A program made the position numbers and the translations under genes. From the NCBI GenBank assembly GCA_903865745.1, contig CAIPKV010000013.1:21808-85807 (forward strand): a stretch of 64,000 nt of DNA. Reading direction: 5' to 3'. Source of the DNA: an uncultured Verrucomicrobia subdivision 3 bacterium. GTDB lineage: Bacteria > Verrucomicrobiota > Verrucomicrobiia > Limisphaerales > UBA11358. Within the stretch, counting starts at the first letter, position 1. Every line of letters starts with the position of its first letter. Below the pieces are notes generated by a model. That model was given only the letters and a program-made list of their open reading frames with translations, ran no database searches and was not told the origin of the DNA. Below, piece after piece: positions 23,376-33,791 of the stretch.

Positions 23376-25397
23376 ATGACATCCAAACTATTCTCCGAAC
23401 TGGGGCTCTCGCCCGAACTCATCAAGGCCGTGGACAAACTGGGTTACGAACAGGCGTCCCCCATCCAAGCCGCCGCCATCCCGGTGCTCATGACGGGCAA
23501 GGACGTGGTGGGCCAGTCCATGACCGGTTCCGGCAAGACGGCCGCCTTCGGCATTCCCGCCGTGGAAAAGGTGGACCCGAACCTGCGCGCGGTGCAGGTG
23601 CTCATCCTCTGCCCGACGCGCGAGCTGGCGATCCAAGTCTCGGAGGAGATCCACAAGCTGGCGTTCTTCAAGCGCGGCATCAATTGCCTGCCCATCTACG
23701 GCGGCCAATCCTATGAGCGCCAGTTCTTCGGCCTGAAACAGGGCGCGCAGATCGTCATCGGCACGCCCGGCCGCCTGATGGATCATATGCGGCGCGGGAC
23801 GTTGCGGCTGGAGACGATCAAGATGGTCATCCTCGATGAAGCGGACGTGATGTTGAACATGGGTTTCCGCGAGGACATCGAGACGATCCTCAAGGATGCG
23901 CCGAAGGAACGGCAGACGGTGTTCTTCTCCGCGACGATGCCGAAGCCGATCCGCGACTTGATCGAGAAGTATTCGCGCAGCCCGGAGAGTGTGAAGATTC
24001 AGGCGAAGGAGCTGACGGTGCCGACGGTGGACCAGGTTTATTATGAGGTGGACCGCCGGTACAAGATGGATTTGCTCACGCGGCTGATTGACATTTACGA
24101 TCTGAAGCTGGGCATCGTGTTCTGCAATACGAAGCGCATGGTGGATGACCTGGTGGATCATCTCGAAGCCGCCGGCTATCAGGCGGACCGCTTGCACGGC
24201 GACATGACGCAGGCGATGCGCGACCGCGTGATGAACAAGTTCCGCAAGTCGGGCCTGGAGTTTCTCGTGGCCACGGACATCGCGGCGCGCGGCATTGACG
24301 TGGACGATGTGGAGGTGGTGTTCAACTACGATCTGCCGTACGACCCGGAAGATTATGTGCATCGCATCGGGCGCACGGGTCGCGCGGGGCGCAGTGGCCG
24401 GGCGATTTCGCTGGTGCCGTTCCGCGAGTTGTTCCAAATCCGCAACATCGAGCGCTTCACGAATATGCGGATTCAGCGCGGCAAGATTCCGACGGAGAAC
24501 GAGGTGGCGGAGGCGCGTGAGAATGTGTTCACGGATAAGTTGAAGGCGCTGCTGACGAGCGGAGAATTCACCAAGCAAGACCGCTTGGTCGAACGGCTCG
24601 TCGAGGAAGGATTTAATCATACGGACATCGTGTCGGCGCTGATCCATCAATTGCAGAGCGGCGATGCGGCCAAGCCCGCGCCCAAGACGGAGGACTATGA
24701 CCGTCCACCCCAGCGCGACGAGCGGCCGGGCCGCTTCGATGACCGGGGCGGTCGCGGGGATTATCGCGATGACCGTCGGGCGCCGCGCTTCGACGACCGC
24801 CGCGAGGAACGCCCGCGCCAATTCGAAGAACGCGCCCCGCGCGAAGGTGTGAGGTTCGCGGACCCGAAGAAGGCGAAGGTCGCGCCGTGGAAGGCCGCCG
24901 CTACTACGACGCCAAAGATTGTTACGCCGCCACCGGCGAAGAAGGTTGTCACAGCCAAGCCCGCAGCCGTGGCCGTGGTTGAACTGGCGCCGGAGATTGC
25001 CGCCGTGACGCCATCGCCCGTCGAAACGCCCGTTGAAGCAGTTAAGACTTATTCTGATGAGGAGATTCTCGCCTCGGTGAAGACGCCGGAATCGAAGTTG
25101 TTCATCAAGCCGAAAGCCGCGCCAGTCGCGCCGGCCAAGCCGAAGGAAAGCCGCGGCACACCCGCAGGCCAGACGCGCTTGTGGATGAGTCTCGGGGCGG
25201 AACAAGGTATCGCGCCGATTGATGTGGTGAACTCCGTAGCGGGCGAGACTGGCCTGCCCGGCAAGGTGGTCGGCAAAGTGGATGTGCGCGAGCGGCATGC
25301 GTTCGTGGATGTCACGAGCGAACACGCCAACAGCATTATCGCCAAGTTGAACCGCTCGCAAATCAAAGGTCAGAAGGTCAAGGTCAAGCTGGCGTGA
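23376..25397 (+). CDS. DEAD-box ATP-dependent RNA helicase with DbpA-like RNA-binding tail
   Basis: 673 residues. Q-motif and motif I TGSGKTAAFGIPA near 48, PTRELA, DEADVMLNMGF (the DEAD box), SATMP, ARGIDVDDV and HRIGRTGRAGRSG are all present, so the two RecA domains are intact (residues 1-370). Then comes a linker, an Arg/Asp-rich stretch (about 440-490: RPGRFDDRGGRGDYRDDRR), an Ala/Pro-rich stretch and a C-terminal 70-residue domain (TRLWMSLGAEQGIAP to KVKVKLA) of the DbpA RNA-binding type. The layout matches CsdA/DeaD helicases acting in ribosome assembly and cold adaptation. The stop overlaps the start of the next gene. Confidence 0.93.
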   Translation: MTSKLFSELGLSPELIKAVDKLGYEQASPIQAAAIPVLMTGKDVVGQSMTGSGKTAAFGIPAVEKVDPNLRAVQVLILCPTRELAIQVSEEIHKLAFFKRGINCLPIYGGQSYERQFFGLKQGAQIVIGTPGRLMDHMRRGTLRLETIKMVILDEADVMLNMGFREDIETILKDAPKERQTVFFSATMPKPIRDLIEKYSRSPESVKIQAKELTVPTVDQVYYEVDRRYKMDLLTRLIDIYDLKLGIVFCNTKRMVDDLVDHLEAAGYQADRLHGDMTQAMRDRVMNKFRKSGLEFLVATDIAARGIDVDDVEVVFNYDLPYDPEDYVHRIGRTGRAGRSGRAISLVPFRELFQIRNIERFTNMRIQRGKIPTENEVAEARENVFTDKLKALLTSGEFTKQDRLVERLVEEGFNHTDIVSALIHQLQSGDAAKPAPKTEDYDRPPQRDERPGRFDDRGGRGDYRDDRRAPRFDDRREERPRQFEERAPREGVRFADPKKAKVAPWKAAATTTPKIVTPPPAKKVVTAKPAAVAVVELAPEIAAVTPSPVETPVEAVKTYSDEEILASVKTPESKLFIKPKAAPVAPAKPKESRGTPAGQTRLWMSLGAEQGIAPIDVVNSVAGETGLPGKVVGKVDVRERHAFVDVTSEHANSIIAKLNRSQIKGQKVKVKLA

Positions 25398-25810
25398 TGA
25401 GCGACGAAGTACCAGTGGAGCCGGTGGGTAAGAACGTCGAGCGGCTCTTTCCGTTCGTGGTTAAGACGCGCGGACTGCTCATTGGCCGCGACACGCTGCG
25501 CGCTAATAAGGGCAAGCTGCATTTCGTCCTCATCACTACCGACATCGCTGACGCCAGCCGCGAAGAGGTGCTCAAGGACTTTACACATTATCCCGTTGTG
25601 CAACATTTCACGGGCGCAGACTTGGAGCAGTTCTTCAACGTGAAAGGGGCCAAGGCGGTCGGCTTCACGAAGTCCGGCCTCGCACAATCCATCTACGCTG
25701 AGTTGAAATCATTTCGCCTGAACAAGCCCGAAGTCAAACCCACCCCGCCCAAACCCGCGAAAGCCGCCAGCGCGCCCGTTACGACTCCGCCTACTTCAGA
25801 AACTCCGTGA
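25397..25810 (+). CDS. Putative L7Ae/L30e-like RNA-binding protein
   Basis: 137 residues from the ATG that overlaps the helicase stop (TGATG). Residues 20-100 (RGLLIGRDTLRANKGKLHFVLITTDIA, YPVVQHFTGADLEQFF, AVGFTKSGLAQSIYAELK) follow the alpha-beta-alpha order of the L7Ae/YlxQ family, which binds kink-turn RNA. The remainder is a Pro/Ala/Thr-rich tail. Coupling to a DEAD-box helicase supports an RNA role. Family assignment is by pattern only and is moderate. Its 3' end overlaps the convergent rluA-like gene by 20 bases. Confidence 0.6.
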   Translation: MSDEVPVEPVGKNVERLFPFVVKTRGLLIGRDTLRANKGKLHFVLITTDIADASREEVLKDFTHYPVVQHFTGADLEQFFNVKGAKAVGFTKSGLAQSIYAELKSFRLNKPEVKPTPPKPAKAASAPVTTPPTSETP

Positions 25811-26558
25811 ACGCCGGTTCCGGTGGTGTGGTGAAATCCCAGTCGCGGTCGCGCCAATGAAACTGCAGCCTGCCCGCGTGCAAAGCGTGCGACGATAGGA
25901 TAAGCCGCCCGCGTTGTTCTTCCGTCAACCGTCCCTCAACCAGCGCGAGATACAAGTCCGTATCACCGCCATAAATCTTGTCGCCCACGATGGGATGGCC
26001 GAGGTGTTGGAGGTGGATGCGGATTTGATGTTTGCGCCCGCTACGAGGCAGGAGTCGGAGCAAGGTGAAGGGAGACAGGCTAGTTGTGGATTGTGAGTTC
26101 TGGGTTATGGGTTTGGAAGTGTCGGGCGACACCGCTCTGAAGAACCTTCGCTCCACGAAATACTCCGTCTGCGACGGTGTGCCGTCCGGTCGCACACAAT
26201 CCTTGATGGCGACAATGCTGGTCTCGTCCTTGCCCAGTGGTGCATCAATCAGCCCCTGCTCTCCACGAACGTGGCCATGTACGATGGCGAGGTATTCCTT
26301 TTGGATGGCGCGCGTCTCCCAAATCTTGCCCAACTCGCGCGCGACGACGGCATTCTTGGCGATGACCACGAGGCCGGAGGTTTCGCGGTCGAGGCGGTTC
26401 ACGAGATGCGGCTCGGATTCCGTCTTGAGATAAAGCCGCGCGCGACTGATGAGGCTGGAGTACTCATCGCCCTTCGTCGGATGGCAGACGAGGTCCGCCG
26501 GCTTGTGCACCACCAGCAGGTCGGCATCTTCGTGAACGACATCGAATAGTTTATCCAA
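25791..26558 (-). CDS. RluA-family pseudouridine synthase
   Basis: RluA-type catalytic core: LLVVHKPADLVCHPT, HLVNRLDRETSGLVVIAK with the catalytic Asp, YLAIVHG and, near the end, GRKHQIRIHLQHLGHPIVGD. It converts specific uridines of rRNA or tRNA to pseudouridine. No S4 domain is visible. The frame is open to 27161, but most of that lies across the oppositely oriented receiver gene and is not protein-like; a TTG at 26558, just before LFDVVHEDADLLVV, is the best start I can find, and it is uncertain. A low-complexity insert (PITQNSQSTTS, encoded near 26080-26116) sits inside the core. Confidence 0.85.
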   Translation of the reverse strand: MDKLFDVVHEDADLLVVHKPADLVCHPTKGDEYSSLISRARLYLKTESEPHLVNRLDRETSGLVVIAKNAVVARELGKIWETRAIQKEYLAIVHGHVRGEQGLIDAPLGKDETSIVAIKDCVRPDGTPSQTEYFVERRFFRAVSPDTSKPITQNSQSTTSLSPFTLLRLLPRSGRKHQIRIHLQHLGHPIVGDKIYGGDTDLYLALVEGRLTEEQRGRLILSSHALHAGRLQFHWRDRDWDFTTPPEPAFTEFLK

Positions 26559-26651
26559 GGGCAGCAGGTTATCACGCCGGTCGTCCGGGGGAAATGGTTT
26601 AGCCGCAAAAACCGTCTGGCATTGCCGTGTAGATATTGCTAAGGTTCTACC

Positions 26652-27116
26652 ATGCAGGCTGACTCTAAAACCAAGGTGACGGGCAAGATTCTGGTGGTTG
26701 ACGATAATCCGATCATCCAGCGCGCCGTTTACTTCCCGCTGCGCGACGCCGGTTACAAGGTCTTGATGACGGGCGACGTTTCCGAAGCCATGAAGTTGAT
26801 TCGCGCCGAGCAGCCGGACCTGGTTATACTGGATTTGTCCTTTCCGCTGGATGCCAGCAACATCAACGGTCCGATTCAAGACGGTTTCTATCTCATCGAC
26901 TGGATTCATCAGACGGTGGATGTCAGGAAATCGCCCGTCGTCATCATCTCCTCGACCGACCCATCGGTCTATAAGGAGCGCGCTGCGGCTGCCGGTGTTC
27001 GCGCGTGTTTCCACAAACCTTTGGATAAGGAAAAGCTGCTGGTGTCCGTCCAAACCATCCTGGCTGGCGAGCCTCCCGGTCAAATGCCGCCGAACCTGCG
27101 GTTGCGCTTGGCGTAA
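26652..27116 (+). CDS. Single-domain response regulator (receiver)
   Basis: 154 residues: basic N-terminal leader, then a receiver domain with DD in ILVVDDNPI, phospho-Asp in LVILDLSFP, SST in VVIISSTDP and Lys in CFHKPLDKEK. The loop after the phospho-Asp is longer than usual (SFPLDASNINGPIQDG). No output domain follows, so it probably signals through protein contacts. A -10 like TAAGGT lies six bases before the ATG. Its last 37 bases overlap the convergent uppS gene. Confidence 0.87.
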   Translation: MQADSKTKVTGKILVVDDNPIIQRAVYFPLRDAGYKVLMTGDVSEAMKLIRAEQPDLVILDLSFPLDASNINGPIQDGFYLIDWIHQTVDVRKSPVVIISSTDPSVYKERAAAAGVRACFHKPLDKEKLLVSVQTILAGEPPGQMPPNLRLRLA

Positions 27117-27817
27117 TCCTCCAGCGCCGCGAAGAACTGCGGCTTCTTGAAGTCCGGCCACAGTGTCGGCGTAATCACTAACTCCGCGTAGCTAATCTGC
27201 CACAAGAGAAAGTTGCTCACGCGCATCTCACCGCTCGTGCGAATGAGCAGATCCGGGTCAGGGACGTTGCGCGTCCAGAGATGGTCGGAGATGACCTTCT
27301 CCGTGATGTCGGCGGGGTCCAGCTTGCCGGACTTTACCTTCTGCGCGATCTGCCGCGTCGCCTCAATGATCTCAATCCGGCTGCCGTAGCTCAACGCCAT
27401 GATCAGCGTCAGGCCGTTGTTCTTGGACAGCGTGGCCATGGATTTGGCGAGGTGCTCCTGAACATTATCCGGCAGACGGTGGATTTGCCCGATGACTTCG
27501 AGGCGGACATTACTCTTGTTTAGTTCCTTCGTCTCGGTCTTGAGGTAATGAACAAGATACTTCATTAGCGCATCCACCTCGTCCTTAGGACGATTCCAAT
27601 TCTCCGCCGAGAATGCGTAGAGAGTGAGATATTTGATGCCGAGTTCGCCGGCGGTGCGGATGATTTCGCGGGCAGAATCGGCACCGCGCCGGTGACCCTC
27701 GATGCGCGGCAGGTGGCGCGCTTTCGCCCAACGCCCATTGCCGTCCATAATCACCGCGACATGGCGCGGGAGGTTGGCCTGGGCTTCGGCTGAAAGCGTT
27801 GGGTTGGTGGAGCTCAT
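27080..27817 (-). CDS. uppS: Isoprenyl transferase (undecaprenyl diphosphate synthase)
   Basis: 245 residues, full length for cis-prenyltransferases. [16 protein letters not shown] carries the catalytic Asp, followed by [26 protein letters not shown], and [21 protein letters not shown] near the end. It condenses isopentenyl diphosphate units to the C55 lipid carrier precursor for peptidoglycan, at the membrane surface. It overlaps the upstream S23-like gene by four bases (ATGA), so the two are co-translated. The usual cdsA and dxr neighbours are absent. Confidence 0.95.
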   Translation of the reverse strand: MSSTNPTLSAEAQANLPRHVAVIMDGNGRWAKARHLPRIEGHRRGADSAREIIRTAGELGIKYLTLYAFSAENWNRPKDEVDALMKYLVHYLKTETKELNKSNVRLEVIGQIHRLPDNVQEHLAKSMATLSKNNGLTLIMALSYGSRIEIIEATRQIAQKVKSGKLDPADITEKVISDHLWTRNVPDPDLLIRTSGEMRVSNFLLWQISYAELVITPTLWPDFKKPQFFAALEDYAKRNRRFGGI

Positions 27818-28254
27818 TTGCAGATTAGACGCGTGACGGGATGCGGGATGCGGGATGCGGGATTCTCGGTATTCTCCGCGGGGCCGGTGCGATGGTCGGC
27901 TTCAACCGACTGCGTGAACCGGTTTAGCTTCCGGCCCACCTCATCCAGTCGCTTGGACAAATCCTGATACAGCGGTTCATCCGTCAGCGACCCGGTTTCA
28001 AATAGAATTTCCAGATGATCAATGGTTTCATCGCACGAGGACTGCGCGTAGGTGAGGAAATGAATAAAGTCCGCCTTGTAACGCCGGCGGCCATAGCCCT
28101 CAACAATATTTGAGCGGACAGATTTCATCGAACGCCGGATCTGCGTGCCTTCCTCGAACATCTCGAACTTCGGCAGCCGGGTCAGCGACATCTTATGGAT
28201 GTCCGTCACCAGACTGCGTGACAGCTTCCATATCTCCAGATTCCGATAGCTCAT
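27814..28254 (-). CDS. Four-helix-bundle protein (S23/23S rRNA IVS-type)
   Basis: 146 residues starting [20 protein letters not shown], with [19 protein letters not shown] and [19 protein letters not shown], the hallmarks of the four-helix-bundle family first seen in 23S rRNA intervening sequences. Members form pentamers; function is not established. The last residues ([16 protein letters not shown]) are encoded by a 7-bp tandem repeat GGGATGC at about 27838-27863, so the natural C-terminus was probably altered by repeat insertion. Coupled to uppS. Confidence 0.85.
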   Translation of the reverse strand: MSYRNLEIWKLSRSLVTDIHKMSLTRLPKFEMFEEGTQIRRSMKSVRSNIVEGYGRRRYKADFIHFLTYAQSSCDETIDHLEILFETGSLTDEPLYQDLSKRLDEVGRKLNRFTQSVEADHRTGPAENTENPASRIPHPVTRLICK

Positions 28255-28324
28255 AAAGTGTTCAATCGTTCCAACCAGCTACCGCGCCAGAATCCATCCC
28301 GTATCTAGCATCAAGCAGCCAGCA

Positions 28325-29707
<1,383 letters not shown>

Positions 29708-29842
29708 TCAATTCGACATTGCGACCATCACTGCCACTCATGCGAAGATTTACGTCAATACAATCTACCCAAGACCCGCGTAGCATTTCGGCGAGTTGTA
29801 ACTTAAGGCGACGACGGTAGGCAGAGAACTTACCGCCTTGCT

Positions 29843-31348
29843 TTAACTGAAAGCTGCTGCGTATTTTCGGGCGAGCGCCGACAGTTCTGCGACCGCGGCC
29901 TGGTTCTTCGCTTCGCCGGCGACATTCTTCAATTCGTCCGGGTCGTGCGGATCGAGCAGCATTGCGCCATTCGCGCCGTCCTTCCCGTATTCGGCGTAGC
30001 GCCATTGCTCCGTCCGCACGGCGACGCCGTGGACGGTCCGGCCATCTTCGCTCCAGATGGAGTAAGCCGGCTTGTCCCACTTGGCGTTCGGGTCTTTTAG
30101 CAACGGCGTCAGGCTCGCCCCTTCAATTTCCTTTTGCTTCGGCAGACCGCATAGTTCCACGAGGGTTGGATAAATATCCAATGACTCCACGATACGCGAA
30201 CACGTCTGGCCATTACCCGCCTGGCCGGGGGCAGACACAATCAGCGGCACCCGCGTGCCCATCTCGAAGAGCGAACCCGCCTTCGACCACTTGCCCTTTT
30301 CGCCGAGCTGATAGCCGTGGTCAGTAACAAAGACCACAATCGTGTTCTCGCGCAACCCCAGTTTGTCCAGCTCAGCGAGCACCCGCCCGATATTCCAGTC
30401 CACCCACGAGATGGCGGCAAGATAGGCGCGGATAACTTCCTTGGCCTCGGTCTCGCTCGCGCTGCGCCCGATGAACAGGTCGGCGTTGTGCTTGCGGATG
30501 GCTGCGCTCGGGAATCCCGGCGGCACGGTAGGCAGCGCCGCAAAGTCTGGCGGCAGCGTGATTTTGTCCAAGTCGTACAGGTCGAAGAACCGTTGCGGCG
30601 CGGTGGGCGGACTATGCGGTTTGACAAAGCCGCAGGCGATGAAGAACGGCTGGTCTTTATATTTCCTCAGGTTCTCAATCGTCTTATCCGCACTGTGATA
30701 ATCGCCATGGTTCTCGCCATTGCCAGCGAGAATCACAATGCGGTCGGAATAAGCTGCGCGCTTGCGGCCTTCGGATTCACCCTTGCCAGACGGAGCGGCG
30801 GGCGGCGGTGACAGATGCGGCACAACGTGGCCAAGGTCGGCCGACTGCATGCCGCCCTCGTCTGCCGCCGAACCGCCACTGGTGCTGCTCCAGGCTTTTG
30901 GATCGTCAATGCCGCCGTGAAATATCTTCCCGGCGCGGGCGGTGACGTAGCCGTTCTGCCGGAACAATTGCGGCAACGAAATCCAGTCCGGATGCGCTGT
31001 GCGGAAATCTGTGCGGTTGCCGATGACCCCGGTTGTAGACGGCCGGCGCCCCGTGAGCAGCGAGGCGCGCGAGGGATTACACAGTGGATATTGGCAATAG
31101 TTCCGATCGAATCGCACGCCTGAGTGGGCCAGCGCGTCGAGGTTCGGGGTCAAGGCCCGGAAGCGGCTGCCGTAACAGCCCAGTTCCACGCGCATATCGT
31201 CGGCCATGAGGAAGAGCACGTTCGGCAGGCGTGCGGGCTTATCCGATGCGCCCCGCAGCGCGGCGGGAAAGGAGACGGCAGCCGACGCCGCGGCAACGGC
31301 TCCCAAAAAGTCACGACGCGACCAAGGCTTCTCCGGTAGGGGCTTCAT
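29843..31348 (-). CDS. Tat-exported sulfatase (iduronate-2-sulfatase-like)
   Basis: 501 residues from the ATG at 31348. A twin-arginine type signal (WSRRDFLGAVAAASAAVSFPAAL) precedes LPNVLFLMADDMRVELGCYG with metal-binding Asp residues. The sulfatase signature CNPSRASLLTG puts the Cys to be turned into formylglycine at about residue 90. Later come FFIACGFVKPHSPP, VVFVTDHGYQLGEKGKWSK and MGTRVPLIVSAPG. This is the pattern of iduronate-2-sulfatase-like enzymes that remove sulfate from polysaccharides, typical of Planctomycetes and Verrucomicrobia. Exported to periplasm or surface. No maturase gene is nearby. Confidence 0.92.
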   Translation of the reverse strand: MKPLPEKPWSRRDFLGAVAAASAAVSFPAALRGASDKPARLPNVLFLMADDMRVELGCYGSRFRALTPNLDALAHSGVRFDRNYCQYPLCNPSRASLLTGRRPSTTGVIGNRTDFRTAHPDWISLPQLFRQNGYVTARAGKIFHGGIDDPKAWSSTSGGSAADEGGMQSADLGHVVPHLSPPPAAPSGKGESEGRKRAAYSDRIVILAGNGENHGDYHSADKTIENLRKYKDQPFFIACGFVKPHSPPTAPQRFFDLYDLDKITLPPDFAALPTVPPGFPSAAIRKHNADLFIGRSASETEAKEVIRAYLAAISWVDWNIGRVLAELDKLGLRENTIVVFVTDHGYQLGEKGKWSKAGSLFEMGTRVPLIVSAPGQAGNGQTCSRIVESLDIYPTLVELCGLPKQKEIEGASLTPLLKDPNAKWDKPAYSIWSEDGRTVHGVAVRTEQWRYAEYGKDGANGAMLLDPHDPDELKNVAGEAKNQAAVAELSALARKYAAAFS

Positions 31349-31488
31349 GGGAAAAAGAGTGGGCGCACCCGGCCCCAAACGCAAGCGGACGTTTGTCACC
31401 AGTTCTGTGGATATTGGCCGACCAGCCAACACCCATCCCCTCCTAATTTTCACTTTCGGTTTCCCGCGCTGCCGACTAGCCTGCCGCC

Positions 31489-32559
31489 ATGCGTGATGCC
31501 TCTCTCAACTTTCTCAAAACCCTCGTCAACACCCCCAGCCCCACCGGCCACGAAACCCGCGGTCAACGTGTCTGGCTCGATTACGTCGGCCAGTTCGCCG
31601 ACGAGACCTTTTCCGATGCCTATGGCAACTGCGTCGCCGTCCTCAACAAAGGCGCTTCGCCGCGCATCATGCTTGCCGCGCACGCCGATGAGATTGCGAT
31701 GGCCGTCAATTACATCGATGACCACGGCTTCATCTATGTGCGCCGCATGGGCGGCATCGATGCGGCCATCACCAAGGCGCAACGCATCTTCATCCACACC
31801 CGCAATGGCGCGGTCAAGGGCGTCGTCGGCAATGTCGCGCCGCACCTCATGAAGACCGAGGGCGAACCGAAAGCCCCCAAGATTCACGACCTCTTCATCG
31901 ACATCGGCGTCAGCTCGCGCAAGGCGGCGGAGAAGCTCGTCCGCATCGGCGACCCCATCACCCTCGCGGATGAGTTCGATATCCTGCGCGGCGACCTCGC
32001 GGTGGGGCGCGCGTTTGATAATCGCATTGGCACCTTCGCTGTGGCGGAGACCTTGCGACTGCTCAAAGCGTCCAAGGTGAAGTTGAATTGCGAAGTCTGC
32101 GCCGTCTCGAATGTGCAGGAAGAAGTCGGCCTGCTCGGCGCGCGGCAGATTGCCTACTCGCTCAAGCCGGATATCGCGCTCGTCGTGGATGTGACGCACG
32201 CCACCGATTATCCCACCGTCAGCAAGACGCAGCACGGCGACACGCGCATCGGCAGTGGCCCGGCCATCACCCACGGCGGTTGCAATCATCCCGACGTCGT
32301 CGCGCGATTGGAAGAAGTCGCCGCCAAGCAGAAGATACCGTTGCAGCACGAGGCCATGTCCGCCACCAGCGGCACGGACACCGACGTCATCTTCTGGACG
32401 CGCGGCGGCATTGCCAGTGCGCTCATTAGTTTGCCGAACCGTTACATGCACTCGCCCGTCGAGGTGGTCAGCCTAAAAGACCTGGAACAAATCCCGCAAC
32501 TCATGGCCGCCTTCGTGCAATCCCTCAAGCAGGGCGAAGAGTTCAAGGTGAAGATCTAA
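31489..32559 (+). CDS. M42-family metallopeptidase (glutamyl aminopeptidase type)
   Basis: 356 residues. Metal and catalytic sites of the M42 family are visible: MLAAHADEIA (first His and Asp), VGRAFDNRIGTFAV (bridging Asp), QEEVGLLGAR (catalytic and metal Glu), DVTHATD and a last His in RYMHSPVE. These cytoplasmic dodecameric aminopeptidases trim short peptides. TAGCCT lies six bases before the ATG, in the leaderless pattern. It is divergent from the sulfatase. Confidence 0.92.
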   Translation: MRDASLNFLKTLVNTPSPTGHETRGQRVWLDYVGQFADETFSDAYGNCVAVLNKGASPRIMLAAHADEIAMAVNYIDDHGFIYVRRMGGIDAAITKAQRIFIHTRNGAVKGVVGNVAPHLMKTEGEPKAPKIHDLFIDIGVSSRKAAEKLVRIGDPITLADEFDILRGDLAVGRAFDNRIGTFAVAETLRLLKASKVKLNCEVCAVSNVQEEVGLLGARQIAYSLKPDIALVVDVTHATDYPTVSKTQHGDTRIGSGPAITHGGCNHPDVVARLEEVAAKQKIPLQHEAMSATSGTDTDVIFWTRGGIASALISLPNRYMHSPVEVVSLKDLEQIPQLMAAFVQSLKQGEEFKVKI

Positions 32560-32660
32560 TAAGGAACGTCGGAACGCAGGAACGGCTAAACCGGGCCAAA
32601 AGGCATCAAACCCACCCGTTTCGTCCACATACAGGACAGTTTACCGCCAAATAACCCGTT

Positions 32661-32924
32661 CCCTAGGGGCAGTGTGCCCACACCCGAGGGGTCGGGTGCC
32701 TACTCCCGAGGGGTCTTGTGTCTACCCAAGAGGGGTCGGGGGTCAACCCAAGAGGGGTCTTGTGCCCACCCAAGAGGGGCCGAGGGTCGACTCCCGAGGG
32801 GTCTTCTGTCCGCCCAAGAGGGGTCGGAGGTTCATACCCGAGGGGTCTTGTACCAGCACCCGAGGGGTCGGGGGTGCACACCTGGCAGGCAGGGTATGGG
32901 CACACGAGGGGCAGGCAACGAGGC
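32661..32924. repeat. Degenerate 22-bp tandem array no. 4 (12 units)
   Basis: Twelve 22-bp units from 32661 to 32924, the first and last two weaker. The core is CCCGAGGGGTC or CAAGAGGGGTC. Spacers alternate between a GGGGGTC type and a TTGTGCC type, giving a 44-bp higher-order period. CCCGAGGGG is quasi-palindromic. Located between the M42 peptidase and a lipoprotein gene; frames through it give only periodic peptides. The rest of the gap 32560-33072 shows no gene. Confidence 0.88.
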
Positions 32925-33038
32925 TTGGACGGGCAATGGACTGGGTAAAGGCCGGACAATTGGTCAGGAACAATGAGGCGGGCGCGACTCGATGCCTCGA
33001 CCAAGTTTCACTATCGGCCTTACGCCCATCTTTCCCGC

Positions 33039-33067
33039 TCGACAGCCCGAGCCGGTAATCCTACGTT
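33039..33067 (+). promoter_or_regulatory. Promoter of the small lipoprotein gene, leaderless type
   Basis: TCGACA, 17 bp, TACGTT, then five bases to the ATG at 33073. Confidence 0.4.
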
Positions 33068-33072
33068 GACAC

Positions 33073-33429
33073 ATGCGTATTCTACGATGGGAGTTGTTGT
33101 TGCTGGTGCTGACGGGTGGACTGTTGACCGGCTGCCATAAGACGGGCGTGAGTTTTACTGAGCTGCACTCGGTGCCGACCGTTTCCATTGCCAACAACCT
33201 CGTCACCATCCACTTCAAGGGTGTCTATCTCGGTTCGCATACCTGGGCGCAAATGAAGTCCCATCTGGAAGGTCAAACCCTCTGTGTGTCTGGCTATAAA
33301 ACCACGTCCGAACCGGAGGAAGACCATGACTATGACATCAGCCTCCCGGCGACGGCGGGCGGCCAGCCGTTGACCGTGGTCTGGGTCAATCCCGATGGTT
33401 CCCGGATGCCCCTCACCGTCACGAACTGA
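33073..33429 (+). CDS. Small lipoprotein of unknown function
   Basis: 118 residues. The N-terminus WELLLLVLTGGLLTGCHK has a lipobox (LLTGC) with the acylated Cys near residue 21. The mature part is short and beta-rich (FTELHSVPTVSIANNLVTIHFKG, LPATAGGQPLTVVWVNPDG), with no recognised domain. It should be anchored to a membrane outside the cytoplasm. Its 3' end is followed by the duplicated OPT-gene fragment and the toxin-antitoxin pair. Confidence 0.65.
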   Translation: MRILRWELLLLVLTGGLLTGCHKTGVSFTELHSVPTVSIANNLVTIHFKGVYLGSHTWAQMKSHLEGQTLCVSGYKTTSEPEEDHDYDISLPATAGGQPLTVVWVNPDGSRMPLTVTN

Positions 33430-33450
33430 TTGCGGGCGGCGCCTGCTTCG

Positions 33451-33490
33451 TCACTTCACCGCCAGAAAACCGACCAGCGTACACGCGATG
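33451..33490. repeat. 40-bp direct repeat, left copy: detached 3' end of the OPT gene
   Basis: 38 of 40 bases match 34065-34104. Read on the minus strand it encodes IACTLVGFLAVK and a TGA stop, the last residues of the OPT transporter, although no OPT gene is attached. It marks one edge of the segment carrying the toxin-antitoxin genes. Confidence 0.9.
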
Positions 33491-33525
33491 TGTCATGGAG
33501 ACAGAGGTTGAACCCGTCATGACGG

Positions 33526-33554
33526 TTGCGAAACAATCTAAACCCGGCTAAAGT
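33526..33554 (+). promoter_or_regulatory. Promoter of the toxin-antitoxin operon, leaderless type
   Basis: TTGCGA, 17 bp, TAAAGT, then six bases to the ATG at 33561. Confidence 0.5.
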
Positions 33555-33560
33555 ATTGCC

Positions 33561-33791
33561 ATGAAACTGCTGGCGGCCAAAGAAGAACAGTTCCTCACCA
33601 ATGCCAAGGGCAAACGCACCGGCGTGGTGCTGGATTTGCAGACCTATGAGCATCTCCGCGCCGCCGAAGAGGAACTGGCCGATATTCAGGCCTATGACGC
33701 GTTGCAAGACCGCGCGCATTCGGAAATCGCCGCCGGCCAGTGTACCACGCTTTCGTCTTACCGCGCGAATCGTAAGCGCAAGGTAAAGTGA
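33561..33791 (+). CDS. Antitoxin of a RelBE-type toxin-antitoxin pair
   Basis: 76 residues: an N-terminal beta-type segment (FLTNAKGKRTGVVLDLQTYEHL) resembling Phd/RelB-fold DNA-binding antitoxins, where VVLD-xxxYEHL is typical, then acidic helices and a basic C-terminus that would wrap the toxin. Its stop overlaps the toxin start (GTGA). The protein would neutralise the toxin and repress its own promoter. Family is inferred from size, pattern and the downstream toxin. Confidence 0.8.
   Translation: MKLLAAKEEQFLTNAKGKRTGVVLDLQTYEHLRAAEEELADIQAYDALQDRAHSEIAAGQCTTLSSYRANRKRKVK

Noticed and set aside
23388..25361. 657-residue open frame antisense to the DEAD-box helicase gene
   Set aside because: It is rich in His, Arg, Leu and Val from the complement of GC-rich codons, with no domain; the opposite strand encodes an intact helicase.
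26559..27161. N-terminal extension of the RluA-like protein to 27161
   Set aside because: It runs antisense through the whole receiver gene, which has an intact domain; the extra residues do not resemble an S4 or any RNA-binding domain.
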